A stretch of 64,000 bases of DNA from Silene latifolia. Taxonomy: Eukaryota > Streptophyta > Magnoliopsida > Caryophyllales > Caryophyllaceae. The translations under genes were made by a program, and so were the position numbers. Of this stretch, positions 1-10,510 are shown one piece after another. The notes below the pieces were generated by a model. That model ran no database searches. It saw only the letters and a list, made by a program, of their open reading frames with translations, and was not told the origin of the DNA. Every line of letters begins with the position of its first letter. Position 1 is the stretch's first letter. Where the stretch lies: positions 8,324,001 through 8,388,000 of the forward strand of contig NC_133526.1 of assembly GCF_048544455.1 (NCBI RefSeq), read 5' to 3'.

Positions 1-109
1 GATATTTACTAACTAATTATATACAAGTTTTTATTATAATTTAAAAAAAATAAAAGTACTCCAATATATTAAACATTAATTTAATGACATACACTTCTGA
101 AAAAAATTA

Positions 110-404
110 CTCCCTCCTATTTCCTTATATCTTCCTCTTTCTTTTGGGCACAAAAATTAAGAAAGGGGAAGAAAGAAGGAATAAAGTAGAATAAAGTATT
201 GTAAGTTGTGAAATTTACAGGTGAGAGAAAATAATAAAGAATGAATGATGAATAAAGTATAGATAAAGTAATGAGAGTTGTTGATTTTTTAGGAGAGAGA
301 AGTTAATAAAAAAATGAATGAAACTTACCAAAAAGGGAAAGAGAGAAGATAATCAAACTTGTGTGAAAAATGAAAGAGGGAAGATAATAGAAAACTGGAG
401 GGAG
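110..404. mobile_element. Stowaway-like MITE (Tc1/mariner type)
   Basis: A 295-bp element starts CTCCCTCCTATTTCC and ends CTGGAGGGAG. It is flanked by TA dinucleotides at 108-109 and 405-406. The inverted ends share CTCCCTCC and then a looser match ending in TATCTTCC. The CTCCCTCC terminus and TA target duplication are the Stowaway signature. There is no coding capacity. Confidence 0.85.
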
Positions 405-544
405 TATTAAATAACAAAGTTAAAATTTAATAATCGAAAAGACGATTTCATTGACAATAAAAAAACCCGCATACATAATTAAAAAAACTGCATACATAGT
501 TTTTTTTTTTTTAAAAAAAAAGCAAACATGATACACTAAAACTT

Positions 545-781
545 GGGAGAGACGGTCTCTCACTAAGTTATTGAGAGACCAAACTTTCGTACCCTTTTAT
601 TTGTATTTCGTACCATTTTTATTGTTGATTGTGACATAGTAATTTTGTACCTATATACATAATAAATGTACCCATTTTATCATTAATCATGATTTGTACC
701 TATTTTATTATCTTTAATACCACTTTTTCTCAAAATTGTACAATGATCTCTCAATAAAACTTATTAAGAAACCGTCTCTCA
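545..781. mobile_element. Inverted-repeat element (unclassified MITE)
   Basis: Left end GGGAGAGACGGTCTCTCACT and the reverse complement of the right end, TGAGAGACGGTTTCTTAATA, are imperfect inverted repeats. They continue inward through AAGTT and TTGAGAGA. I could not fix a target-site duplication, so the superfamily is open. The interior is AT-rich with no coding potential. Confidence 0.6.
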
Positions 782-1047
782 GACGACCTACTATGATACT
801 ACGAAATAATATAAAGCATCCGAAATTAATTTTAGTTACGAAAGTTTTGCCAAATATGCTCAATGAGATCATTTTTCAGAGCGATATGAGTGGCATAATC
901 ACGAATTTCACAATGAATTTCTACGAATCGTTCTTGACGCTTTTGGCACTTGGGCCTTTGTACTCTTTGTACTTTTAATGTTAATATATTAGTTTTTTTT
1001 TTTTATTGGATTTTAAATATTGTAACCAATTACAATTTGACACATGT

Positions 1048-1189
1048 AAGGTCAATCCTTGGGTCAATTTGAGCAAGTGAAGGTCATCAATTGACCTCTT
1101 CTCACCTTTTCAACCCTTGGATCACCCTAATCTTTTGCTTAAATGTGGATTAAGGTGACCTTTCACAAATTGACCCCCCAATTGACCTT
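1048..1189. repeat. Short imperfect inverted repeat beside the left edge of unit A
   Basis: AAGGTCAAT...GGTCAATTTG on the left is mirrored on the right by CAAATTGACC...ATTGACCTT. This makes a roughly 140-bp fold-back. It ends about 12 bp before the first base shared with the other duplicated units, so it may have helped set the duplication boundary. Confidence 0.5.
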
Positions 1190-2449
1190 GCTTGGGGGTG
1201 GTCTAATAAGGCAGGTTGGTATAAAAGTTAGCAAGTTGCGACACAAATACAGAAGTTTCCCCCCACTAATCATATATTATATTAAAGCAATAACCGCAAG
1301 CCCCGTTGATCACCACGTGTCACAACTCCTTCAAATGCCACGTGTCAGTTTCTATTTAAAAAAATAATATAAAGATTTGCAATCACGTTGGGAGATGTTT
1401 GAACAGTTTAGGAGATAATTTTACTGTATTATTTTTCTCATGTTTTAGGAGTCATTTTCGGCAGAATATTTCAACAAGTCAACTTAAAAATATTTAGGAG
1501 ATATTTTCAGTATCATTTTTCTAACATATTTTCGGTATAATTTTTTTTAGGAGATATTTGCGCAATTTTTAAGGAGATATTTTCCGCAAAATATTTGACA
1601 ATAAAAATGTGCAAAAAGTCTAACAGATATCTAAATGAATGATTCAGTGTTTTTTGTTACATGAATCAACGTCCCTACTTAGAGGATCTTTTAGGAAATA
1701 TTTAATTATGGATTGTAACCCTAATTAGTTAGAAAGTATAAAACTAATTGAATGATAATATATGATTCCGTATAATCACAAAAAAATGCCGAATTTAACT
1801 CCAAAAATATCGCCCTACTCTGATACACCGGAAATCACTTTGATTGAAAGATTATAGGAAAAAGATTTTAATTGTTACCGAATTTTTAATTATGGATTGT
1901 AACCTTAATTAGTTAGAAAAATTATAGGAAAAATATCACAAATTTTGCCAATTTCAGCTCGCCAAAAATCTCACCCAAATCAAATCTATTATACGAAATA
2001 TTATTGAAATATTCCTTCAATCAATTTTATACTTTCTTACTATAACACTTGAACTGATTGTACAAAAATATTCTAAAGCAAAAATATAATACAAAATAAT
2101 GTTCATAATGTTCATAACGTATATATACCGAAAAATACTGTCCAAAATATCATACGAATAAAATTGTTACAAAATAATGCAAAAATATTTTACAGAATTT
2201 CGCTCATATCATTCTACGGAATTTCGCTCAAAATAAAGCAAAAATATTCTACAAACGTGATTTCAATCTAATCACAAATCTCGCTCATATCATTTAAGAA
2301 AAACACAATATTGTTACAGAATTTTAATAAACCTAAAATTGTATATAACTTATATAAATATGCCAATATTCATTCCATTTTTCCACCATTCATTTATCCT
2401 TTTCCAAACTAGAACTAAACGTTACAACAATTCATTTCTCAACCATACC

Positions 2450-2650
2450 ATGGCACAAAGCATGCTGATCACCAGGTTCAACGAAATCAAGGTCGAGGAC
2501 AAGTACATCAATGTTCGGGCTAAGGTGATCCACAAATGGGAACGACCAGATTTATAAAGCAAGAAATTCGCATTATTTGCAATAGACATAATTCTACTGG
2601 ATAAATACGGGGTAATGTGATCTTGGCGACACACAGTATACATTGTACAT
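2450..2650 (+). pseudogene. Broken replication protein A (RPA1-like) OB-fold fragment
   Basis: From ATG at 2450 the reading begins MAQSMLITRFNEIKV and reaches VIHKWERPDL before a TAA at 2555-2557. The same frame resumes with AIDIILLDKYG. A frameshift near 2610 then leads to NVILATHS. The order (start of an OB fold, KWERPD, then a D-I-I-L-L-D strand, then A-T) matches the first DNA-binding domain of plant RPA1-like proteins. Such genes are known cargo or components of plant Helitrons. The fragment sits entirely inside the Helitron, has at least one stop and one frameshift, and covers only the first third of an OB fold. It is not expected to be functional. Confidence 0.7.
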
Positions 2651-3418
2651 TTACTTCTCAAGATTTTTTTTTTCTAATAAGGTAAAAAAATTAGATTGAT
2701 CGTAAATTAACTTAAATCATCCTTTCAGATGATGAGATTTGAAATAAGCTTAACAAAACTGAAATAGAAAATTATTATTTTATTTCTTTTGAAATAAGAT
2801 TATTATTATTATTATTATTATTTTGCAAGGTCTTGATAATTATTATTTTATTTTTTTACAAGATTTGAAATAAGTTTAACAAAACTGAAATAGAAAAAGT
2901 ATTTTAATACCTAATTTTAGCGTCTTATTTATTCAATGAACAAATGGAGGTATTTTTAATACTGTTGTAATGGGTTATGACATACATAGGGTAATATGAA
3001 TGTTAAATATTGCATGACACGACCTAACTGTAGATTGAAAATTACGTATCCCAACCAAACCTAAAACGTACGACCTCAAATTAACCCATTTTCACGAGTA
3101 ACCTTCTCGAAGATTTTTAACCATAAATTAACCCATTTTCACCATTGATGTCAACTTCCCGATTATTGTTTTTATAACAAAAGAGACGTTGAGTGTAACA
3201 TATATGGTAGTCTAACAATTCAGTTGGCCTAGCATAAACAATACTATTAATACAAGTGTCCAATTCATTCAACTATTTAAGAAATCCTCTTTTTGAGTTG
3301 TCTAACTCTTCACATTTTATAAAATTTGTTATTATTATTTTAACACACTATAAAAAATATTGGGAATACAACTAACGCGATAACATGAAATTGGTCGATG
3401 AATAAAATTAAAAAACTA

Positions 3419-3636
3419 CTCCCTCCCATTCATAATAAACCTCCCCATTTCCTTTTTCGGTTATTCACAATAACCTCCTTATTTCCTTTTTTGGTAAGTG
3501 TTTGTGTGGTCCAAATTTAATTGTATGGTGGGGTAGTGTATTTGTGTGGTTCAAATTTAATTATATGGTGGGGTAGTGTGTTTCCTTAATTTTTGTGCCA
3601 AAATGAAATGGGAGGTTTATTATGAATGGGAGGGAG
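3419..3636. mobile_element. Stowaway MITE nested in the Helitron
   Basis: A 218-bp element with near-perfect inverted ends (CTCCCTCCCATTCATAATAA, mirrored at the right end) is flanked by TA at 3417-3418 and 3637-3638. It contains a roughly 40-bp direct repeat built on GGTGGGGTAGTGT (about 3503-3582). Confidence 0.9.
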
Positions 3637-4476
3637 TATATTGTTAATAAAAAAAATATCAAATCTGTAACATGGGTTTGACATGCCGAGATAAAGACGG
3701 GTCTTTATGATTTGAGACAAATAAAAGCTAATTAGTCGAGCAGTCAGATGAATTTTGATGTATTGGAAAACAATATATAGGTTGTTAAATACAGTTAAGA
3801 AAGATTTTTCGAGATTAGTGGGAGAAGGGTTTTAAACTTTTAAACATTGTACCTCCGTAATGAATGGTAGCTCAAGAATGGGTATTACATCGTATCCGTA
3901 TAATATTGAACTCAAGCATTAAACTTCAATAATTTCATTAACGTTGATAAGTGGAGGGAGGGGCGAGAGGGAGCGGAACACCAAATCGATCCAAATAACA
4001 AAACCAATATATAAAACACAACTCCTTGAATAAGATGTAATATGCCCATCCTAAGGACCTGATAGGTGGAGAAAGGGAAACACCATATCGGGTCAAAGAA
4101 CAACACTACATAAACCACCAAGGCTCGAAAAAGATGGGTTATGCGCATTCCAAGGGACCGTCGAAAACATAACATATAGGGTCGGGGCAACGGCCGGGTA
4201 TTAATAAATGCGTGATTTTTATATAATGTGATTGTCTTACAACATGAGATCGTCTAAAACATTAATTACAATTGGTTCATATAGGTGTGAAGCAATCAGT
4301 GTAACATTTAGCCAAACTCATTTATAAAATAAGATATTCATCTGAGAAGACAAATATAATAACACTAAGTCTTATCTCCCTTAGAAGAGTAAACTCCTTA
4401 AAACTCGCATAATTGAACAAAATGAAAAAAAAAAAATCACAAACTACGATAATAAAATTAGAAGATATAAAAGATA

Positions 4477-4565
4477 CTCTCTCCGTCACAATCATTTGTT
4501 TACCTTTGACTTAAATATTTATATTCTTAATATAAAAGGTAAACAAATAATCGAAACGGAAAGAG
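4477..4565. mobile_element. Short Stowaway-like MITE nested in the Helitron
   Basis: An 89-bp hairpin element: CTCTCTCCGTCACAATCATT at the left is mirrored by TCGAAACGGAAAGAG at the right, with TTGTTTACCTTT / AAAGGTAAACAA inside. TA flanks at 4475-4476 and 4566-4567. Confidence 0.75.
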
Positions 4566-4702
4566 TAAATATTTAAAGTATACCTTGATTAACACTCTAT
4601 ATTGCCACCCGTGCAATGCACGGGTTCAAAAACTAGTAATAGACAATAGCTATGAAATCTCACTGTTCCAAAAATAGAAGTTCGACATAAGCATGAACCG
4701 AG

Positions 4703-4709
4703 TATATAA
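4703..4709 (+). promoter_or_regulatory. Candidate TATA box of nucleoredoxin-like gene, unit A
   Basis: TATATAA in the context GAGTATATAAGTC is conserved in units B (33393-33399) and C (56279-56285). In unit A it lies about 67 bp downstream of the Helitron end and 615 bp upstream of the start codon. The gap to the ATG includes a leader intron. Position and conservation support it; there is no transcript evidence. Confidence 0.45.
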
Positions 4710-4907
4710 GTCTAACATATAAGCTCAATAATTTGTTTATGGAAAAATAATTTCGAAAAATTGAGGGTAGTTTGTAGTTAGGGTTTCTCAGTCAGAAAAT
4801 TGGAGTTTTCCCGAATTCCTCGCACACAATTGGCTACCGCCTACCATTTCTCTTTCTATGTAACTTTGCTTAACTTTTTCCCTTTCAGATTCTGTTTTAA
4901 TTTGCAT

Positions 4908-5287
4908 GTATCTTATTTCCGTTTTAAATTCGATTTCGGCTCTGTATTTTGAATTTATGTTTTGTTTATACTCAGCTGTTAAAATTTGCCGAATTGTAGC
5001 TTTAATCTGTGTTTTGTTGTTTCGCTGTTATAATTTGACGAGCAGTTATAGCAATTCAATTTGTTTAAACTATAAGGTTACTTTTGAAGTTTATTCGATC
5101 ACAAAGTGATTTCTTATCTCACAAGCTAGTGAGAGGATGCAAGCAAAACGAGTTGAATCAATTAAACTAGCATTTGGTTTTGGTTTATTTATTTATTTAT
5201 TTATTTGTTTCTTAGTAAGTTTTTATACGATCCGACGGTCTTATTGTAAAATTTGCCTATTATTTTCTAACCTTGTATGTATTGAAT
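4908..5287 (+). other. Probable 5'-leader intron of the unit A nucleoredoxin-like gene
   Basis: A donor-like GTATCT at 4908 and an acceptor-like ATTGAATTAG ending about 5287 bracket T-rich DNA containing a TTTAT microsatellite (about 5186-5206). Unit B lacks about 352 bp of this stretch (equivalent to 4914-5265), which leaves only about 31 bp between the same sites. That is too short for a plant intron. The splice boundaries are inferred. Confidence 0.45.
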
Positions 5288-5324
5288 TAGATTTAAGGCT
5301 CGGGATTCCACCAACTGAGGTTCA

Positions 5325-6893
5325 ATGGATTCAATTCCAAAAAAGGAGCACGAGGACGAGGAGGAGCTAGAAGTTGCTGCAGTTAATATCAAGCAAGGCG
5401 ACCATGTTGATGTTAAAGCCTTACTGTCCTCCAAAGCTCGAGATTTCCTGGTTACGAGTAAAGGTGGTAAAATAGTTCCTATCTCTGGGCTTGACGGGAA
5501 GTTTGTCATTGTCTGTTGCTTCCTCCTTCCTATTGATATGGACACCATCGAAATCAGTATTTGCCACGCCATTGAAGCGTTATACTCTGAACTATCTCTC
5601 AATGGAATTGCAGATAATGTTAAATTGGTCATTGTTGCTAAGATTGCTCCTGGTTTTAGCAATGCTGACTTTGACAGCTTTTTTTCTCGGTTATCAGTTA
5701 ATTGCCTTGCCATCCCTTTTTCCGACTCCAAGTCTCGTGACAAGATTTGCAAGTCTTTTGGATTGCGTACAGCCGAGAGTAGTTCAGGGGTGGTGCCATG
5801 TCTTGTTGTTCATCCCAATGGAAAGGCATTGCAGTATGACCCTTTTTTCCTTTACGATTATGGAGCTAAATCTTTTCCGTTTACTAAGGAGCACGTTGAT
5901 AATATAAGAAGACAAGACGATATTATCAAAAAAAGGCTGCGTTCCACCGACTCTCCTATATTCCTCGAGGAACTTCTTCAATGTGGTTCTCTCTCACGAA
6001 TAGCCAGTGAGTACGATTATATACCTACATCAGACCTCAAAGATACAGTTGTTGCATTATACCTATGCTATGATGAGAGCTTCATGGGTAAGCTTCAAGA
6101 TATCCATCAAAAATGTTTCGATGAAGGGTTTAAGTTTGAGATCGTCCTTGTCCCTTTACCCTTTTATCGTCATTATGAAACCCCATCGTTTCATGACCGT
6201 ATGAAACAATTAGCCATGAAACATACCAGAAGTTCAACATGGTGGACATTTCCCTTTGACGACAAGATATATCGTACCCTCTGGCGCCTCTTTTCGTGTG
6301 AGATGGAAGATCAATTAATCGTTTTGCCACATGGTCAATGTCTTGGGGACCTTTGGGGAAAAGATATTGCAACTTTTTACGGAATGAATGCGTATCCCTT
6401 CACAAGGGATGTTATCATCAGTCAGAATGTCAATGAGCTTAGATCATTCACCCTCCAACAATTGCTCGGAAATACTCTCATGTCCGATCTTCAAAACAAG
6501 AATGTTATGAATGTTCTCCTTTACCTTGACTATCCCACATTTGATCATAAAGGTGGATACCTCTACAATACTCTGAAGCAGGAATACCAAGGAATTAAGG
6601 ACAAATATGAAGGCAGTGAAGTGATTTTTGTTTCTTTGGAACCCGAATCTGAAAATAGCCGAATGTCCGAGATGAAGTGGCCCATTTTACCTCCAGAGAT
6701 GTTTGAATCTGTCATCAAACATATATTTCCTGATTATTTCGTTCATCCGACGCTAGTTGCATTTGGGAGAGACGGAAAAATTCTCTCTCGATCTGCTCAA
6801 TATCGTCTACCCGTGTCAACTTCCTCTGCTTCCCTGTTTGATGACACGTTGGCATCCGAGATTGAAACTGAAATAAAGTGGAAAATCAAATAG
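5325..6893 (+). CDS. Nucleoredoxin-like protein without CxxC motifs (unit A)
   Basis: The 522-aa single-exon reading frame resembles plant nucleoredoxins, which are multi-thioredoxin-fold oxidoreductases acting on protein disulfides. Family features include LLSSKARDFLV (33-43), a first thioredoxin-like domain (about 38-195) with likely cis-proline context GVVPCLVV (155-162), and the linkers YGAKSFPFT (179-187) and YGMNAYPFT (352-360), which match the family YGADAYPFT signature. A degenerate third fold (about 395-515) has HPTLVAFGRDGK (474-485). Where active members have WCGPC or WCPPC there is none: strand VIVCCFLLPI (61-70) lacks a CxxC, as do the other two domains. The C-terminal C1/DC1 zinc domain is also absent, so the protein is shorter than the usual 570-590 aa. 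It is probably redox-inactive. ATG 5325 is the first in-frame start. The stop codon ends at an intron-like donor. Unit B holds a near-identical intact copy. Confidence 0.88.
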   Translation: MDSIPKKEHEDEEELEVAAVNIKQGDHVDVKALLSSKARDFLVTSKGGKIVPISGLDGKFVIVCCFLLPIDMDTIEISICHAIEALYSELSLNGIADNVKLVIVAKIAPGFSNADFDSFFSRLSVNCLAIPFSDSKSRDKICKSFGLRTAESSSGVVPCLVVHPNGKALQYDPFFLYDYGAKSFPFTKEHVDNIRRQDDIIKKRLRSTDSPIFLEELLQCGSLSRIASEYDYIPTSDLKDTVVALYLCYDESFMGKLQDIHQKCFDEGFKFEIVLVPLPFYRHYETPSFHDRMKQLAMKHTRSSTWWTFPFDDKIYRTLWRLFSCEMEDQLIVLPHGQCLGDLWGKDIATFYGMNAYPFTRDVIISQNVNELRSFTLQQLLGNTLMSDLQNKNVMNVLLYLDYPTFDHKGGYLYNTLKQEYQGIKDKYEGSEVIFVSLEPESENSRMSEMKWPILPPEMFESVIKHIFPDYFVHPTLVAFGRDGKILSRSAQYRLPVSTSSASLFDDTLASEIETEIKWKIK

Positions 6894-7021
6894 GTGAAGG
6901 TTGGTTTTTTCGGTTTTACTCATGCGCTTGTCTTCCTTGTCGTCATTTCATTCTTTATTGTGTGTAAATAACTATGAAATGTTTAATTATTGATCCTGGT
7001 TTGTGCCGTAATCTCGTGCAG
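6894..7021 (+). other. Probable intron immediately after the stop codon
   Basis: The stop TAG is followed at once by GTGAAGG (donor-like), and CTCGTGCAG at 7013-7021 reads as an acceptor. The downstream exon would begin GAAGAGTGGATC. The arrangement is kept in units B and C. With the junction directly at the stop, an exon-junction complex would lie close enough that decay would not be expected. This is inference from motifs only. Confidence 0.45.
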
Positions 7022-7339
7022 GAAGAGTGGATCAACCATTTTGCGAGAACTGGGCAGGCTGCAAAGTTATTGTTATTTTGAAGTGGTTGCTTCGGAAAAC
7101 AAATGTTGGTTAGGATTTCTGCAGGTTTTAGTATTTGTGGTAATTTAAAGACTTACGTTATCATCACATGCATGCGCCCCGCGCCCTTGTTATCTAAAGT
7201 CGTTACCTTAGGTGTGCGTACTGGATAATCCCTCGGCATACGTGAATGCTTCAACAACGCAAGCAGTCACCCGTTTGCCAGGGATGCAAGTTCCAGGTCA
7301 GGAAATGTAGCATGTTATTTAACTAAAGTTATCAATGCA

Positions 7340-7369
7340 ATATGTTTATGTTTATGTTTATGTTTATGT
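7340..7369. repeat. Length-variable TATGTT hexamer repeat
   Basis: About four tandem copies of TATGTT are present here. At the corresponding place unit C has about two (near 57021) and unit B has one (near 35551). It is a short copy-number marker distinguishing the three units. Confidence 0.7.
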
Positions 7370-7651
7370 GGCATCAAATTTTTTGACTGAATGTTTCTCC
7401 AGCTACTTAAGGCTTATGTGTGAACATGATGCATAAGTTCCAGGAATTCTGCAAAAAAGATTCAGCCAAGTTTCACGCAGCATACGATCTGTGTTGTTTG
7501 CCTATGATAATGATATGAAATATCACAAAATCTCACCTTAGAACGGACATTATCCGTCTAAAGTTGGAGACGGGTCAAATATGTCACCCATTTCATAATA
7601 AGACAAACAACAAGTGGATGCTGGGAGTTGTCTTATTAGGTAACTTGTTTG

Positions 7652-7848
7652 GTTACCCAATTCACATTAAATAGAATTACCTTGGAACTTTAATTCCTCC
7701 ATAATTGAGGAAGTTGCTTACCTAGGTCCCCATGAATTGCATTTCTTTTACGCAACCAAACAATATTTTCTAATTCACATGAATTCTAAAATCACGTGAT
7801 TTATAACTTCTTAGGCAATGCAACTTCCTACGTGCAACCAACCGACCC
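7652..7848. mobile_element. Left-truncated Tourist-like MITE (unit A)
   Basis: The right end CAACCGACCC followed by TTA matches the intact copy in unit B (37670-37984). The left end is missing. In A the sequence runs from CTTATTAGG directly into GTAACTTGTTTGG. In B these points are separated by about 630 bp, and AGG is shared at both junctions, so a deletion in A explains the difference. Confidence 0.7.
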
Positions 7849-7904
7849 TTTAGTATTTAAAAACTCATAAACATAATTAAAATATCAATTTTATATGACT
7901 TATA

Positions 7905-8320
7905 CTTCCTCTGTTCCATTTAATTCTTCACAAATTCTCATTATAGACGGGAGATATCCGTCCATAGTTATAGACGGGCACAAGCAAGAAGTTGCAAGGT
8001 GGATTGGTGGGGCCCAAAAATGTCACCACTTTGTACATATTTGACCCGTCTTTCACTTTAGACGGATATAAGATTAATTGTTAATTATTTACGTTTGCTT
8101 TATACACATATATCAATGCACGTTTTCTTTTGTCATATCTTTAGTTACATGTTATTAAAAATTATAAAAGTTTGATATTCATAATCCACTCGGTAAGATG
8201 ATTTAAACAAAATCTCACATGACTATTTTTTATATTCTATATTAGAAGTATTGAAAATTTTGCTTACTAATGAATAGTGTCGAAAAAGCAAACGTAAAGA
8301 AACAAATGGAACGGAGGGAC
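7905..8320. mobile_element. Stowaway-like element (unit A copy)
   Basis: The left end CTTCCTCTGTTCCATTTAAT and right end AATGGAACGGAGGGA are inverted, with TA at 7903-7904. The interior holds GACGGATAT/GACGGG stem sequences, perhaps a second nested hairpin. Unit B has the same element at 38040-38458 with cleaner ends. In unit A the right flank also carries a short duplicated stretch ending in another AATGGAACGGAGGGA (about 8387-8401). Confidence 0.65.
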
Positions 8321-8399
8321 TGAAACGGATCTGAACTGAAGTTTAAAGTGAAAGACGGGTCAAATATGTACAAAGTGAAAAACTGAAATGGAACGGAGG

Positions 8400-8745
8400 G
8401 ACTGAAACAGATCTGAACTGAAACGGATCTGAACAGGGTCATCAGTTCAAATCCTAAAGTTCAGTTCATTTCAGATCAGATAAGTTTCAGTCCAAAAGAA
8501 CAAGGTCTGAACTTATAGCATCTGAACTAAACTGAACTGAAATTATAGAATCTGAATTGAATTTATTGGATCTGAACTGAACTTTATAAGATCTGAACCG
8601 AATTGCACTTATAGGATCTGAACTGAACTTATATGATTTGAACTGAACTTATATGGTCTGAACTGAACTAAATTGAACTTATAGGATCTAAAATGAATTT
8701 ATATTAAGTGACTTTAAGTCCAAAAGAACGGGGCCTAACTTTTAT
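8400..8745. repeat. Degenerate minisatellite of the GATCTGAACTGAACTTATAG type
   Basis: Many imperfect copies of a roughly 20-bp motif (ATCTGAACTGAACTTATAGG) run in tandem. They are bounded by CAGTCCAAAAGAACAAGG-like and TTAAGTCCAAAAGAACGGGG sequences, so the array may be the body of a MITE with internal tandem repeats. Unit B has a differently sized counterpart at 38460-38855. Confidence 0.75.
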
Positions 8746-8859
8746 AAATAATCATTAAATAACTTAATTTCTATAATTGCTTCAATATAATTAATGTAAG
8801 CGTTTTAGATTTTTTTTTTAAAATATTTTAAATTTATTATAATATTTGTTCAATTTGAA

Positions 8860-9210
8860 GGTGGTGTTTGGCCTTACTTATGGAAAATGAGTTTTCCTTT
8901 TTAAAAGGAGTTTATTCACAAGTTACTTTTCGGAAAAATTTTAGTTGTTTAGCCATACTTTTGTAAAAGTGGTTTTTCACAAAATTTATATGTTTGGCCT
9001 AACTACTTTAATACAACTTTTGTTTGCTTTTTGGTTCTTTATGTAAAAAGTAGAAGTAGAAGTAGTAAATATCTACTTTTCCTATTGGGGGTGAATAATC
9101 AGTTTTTAACTTCTCAAAAGCACTTTCAAAACTCTCTAATTTACCATGTTTGACCAAGCTACTACTTTTTCAATTACAAAAGCACTTTTTAAGCTTGGCC
9201 AAACAGCACC
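8860..9210. mobile_element. MITE with GGTGGTGTTTGGCC ends (hAT-like)
   Basis: The left end GGTGGTGTTTGGCC is mirrored by GGCCAAACAGCACC at the right. Subterminal repeats AAAAAGTGCTTTTGTAA and CTTTTGTAAAAGTGG are also present. Such ends are common in plant hAT-type MITEs. No convincing target-site duplication was found. This stretch is missing from units B and C, where larger deletions cover it. Confidence 0.55.
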
Positions 9211-10405
9211 GAAAAATGGTAAGAAAGAGGTGTTACAAATTATTTGTTGACCCGTATTATGACCCTAACTCGACTCGTGGCCCATATGAGCCGACCCATA
9301 TTGAAACCCACCCCGTATTTGACCACACCCAATACCCGACCCACCCAAGCCGTTTTAATTACAAGCAATCTTAACCTTGCCATGTTCATTCAATAAACAT
9401 TCATATTATCGACCATTTTGCCATTCAAACTTCAAAGCTTCCGTCCTGCAAGTACCAGTTTTCAGGCTTGGATCCTCAACCTAGGTTCTTATGTCAGCAT
9501 GAAGTCCAAACTCCATGCGAAATGTGATTTGAAACTTGATTTTACCCAAATATTTTCCTCGTGGAATATAGTTTGTCGCCCAACAAAGCATGTAAAACTA
9601 GTAAACTTATGTGCAGGTCAATTTGGATCAATTAGAACATTCAAAGAGTCGATAATCGAATTTAGTTATAAAATTATTATGGTTCTCAGGTTCGGCTGCG
9701 GAATTTAGAGTTTCATATGATAAATTTTACATGGGATTTTGATCAGAATTTTTTTCCCGACTGAGTTGATCTTGCTACAGAATGAGACATAACTGCCACC
9801 TCTAAATTGTCTTCTGATAGAGTACATCCGCCTTTTACCAGGGGTTTCAGTGATTTGATCAACGGCCAGATCATCGCTAATTTCAACTCGTAATATCTAG
9901 GATACAAACAAGTTCACAGCTCACACAGCCTTATGATTTTATTGATTTATACAGAAACCCTTCCCGGAAGAGCATTTACGATTTTAAAATCAATCTACCC
10001 CACCAGTGAACAAAACAACATTACACAATGCAAAATGCTCCATTATCAAACAAATCAGCTGCGCATTAAACGGATTCAGAAATATGAGACATGCTCCATT
10101 ATTAACCACATTTCAGTGACACACCATTCAAGCTCTCGAGCAAACACGGTAAAGAAACACAACGCACTAAAACAGGGATTCTCTTGCTCACTATCTGAAA
10201 AAGTATAACAGAAGAAAGAATACGTCATCTCACGTCACAATATTTCTGTCTGTACAGAAGCCTACGACAGCGCCACCACCGTCACCAAATGACATTTATC
10301 ATGACTGCATCAATAAACCACCAAATATCAAGAGACTGTAGTTGCATTTCTAGGTCAGCAGCATATTTACACAAAAGGGAATTGAATTCAGTTTCCTCTA
10401 GAGAT

Positions 10406-10510
10406 TTGCTTGGATTGAGGGTAACTATTACTAGTGTAATAAAAGTCAAACAAGTGTAAAAGTCGTGGCTAGGATTACCCTAATAATAGTTACCCTCAAT
10501 CCAAGCAAGC
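10406..10510. mobile_element. Small Tourist-like MITE (unit A copy)
   Basis: TTGCTTGGATTGAGGGTAAC at the left is mirrored by GTTACCCTCAATCCAAGCAA at the right, about 105 bp overall. The terminus matches the larger Tourist-like element at 55848-56154 (GGGCTTGCTTGGATTGAGGG). It is present at the same place in all three units (B about 39609-39712, C about 58360-58467), so it predates the duplications. Confidence 0.7.

Larger units (their letters stand above)
1270..4636 (+). mobile_element. Non-autonomous Helitron with RPA remnant
   Basis: The element starts TCATATATTATATTAAAGC, a typical plant Helitron 5' end beginning TC, with CCACGTGTC shortly inside. It ends with the hairpin CCCGTGC-aat-GCACGGG followed by TTCAAAAACTAG and then host T, matching the CTRR-3' rule with insertion between A and T. 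Units B (33320/33321) and C (56215/56216) have uninterrupted sequence at the same site, apart from three extra bases on the right flank in A. No Rep/helicase gene is visible. Inside are an RPA-like pseudogene and two nested Stowaway elements. Confidence 0.85.

Noticed and set aside
3912-4190. 92-codon minus-strand open frame inside the Helitron
   Set aside because: It has low-information hydrophobic composition, no domain, and no match to Helitron Rep/helicase features.
5267-5752. Minus-strand 161-codon open frame across the start of the nucleoredoxin-like gene (also at 33606-34079)
   Set aside because: It is a shadow of the real gene in the opposite frame. It has Ser-rich nonsense composition and is preserved only because the coding strand is.
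9700-9900. Protein-like minus-strand reading RVEISDDLAVDQITETPGKR
   Set aside because: Units B and C differ by a 2-bp indel that destroys the frame, and no start or splice site supports it.
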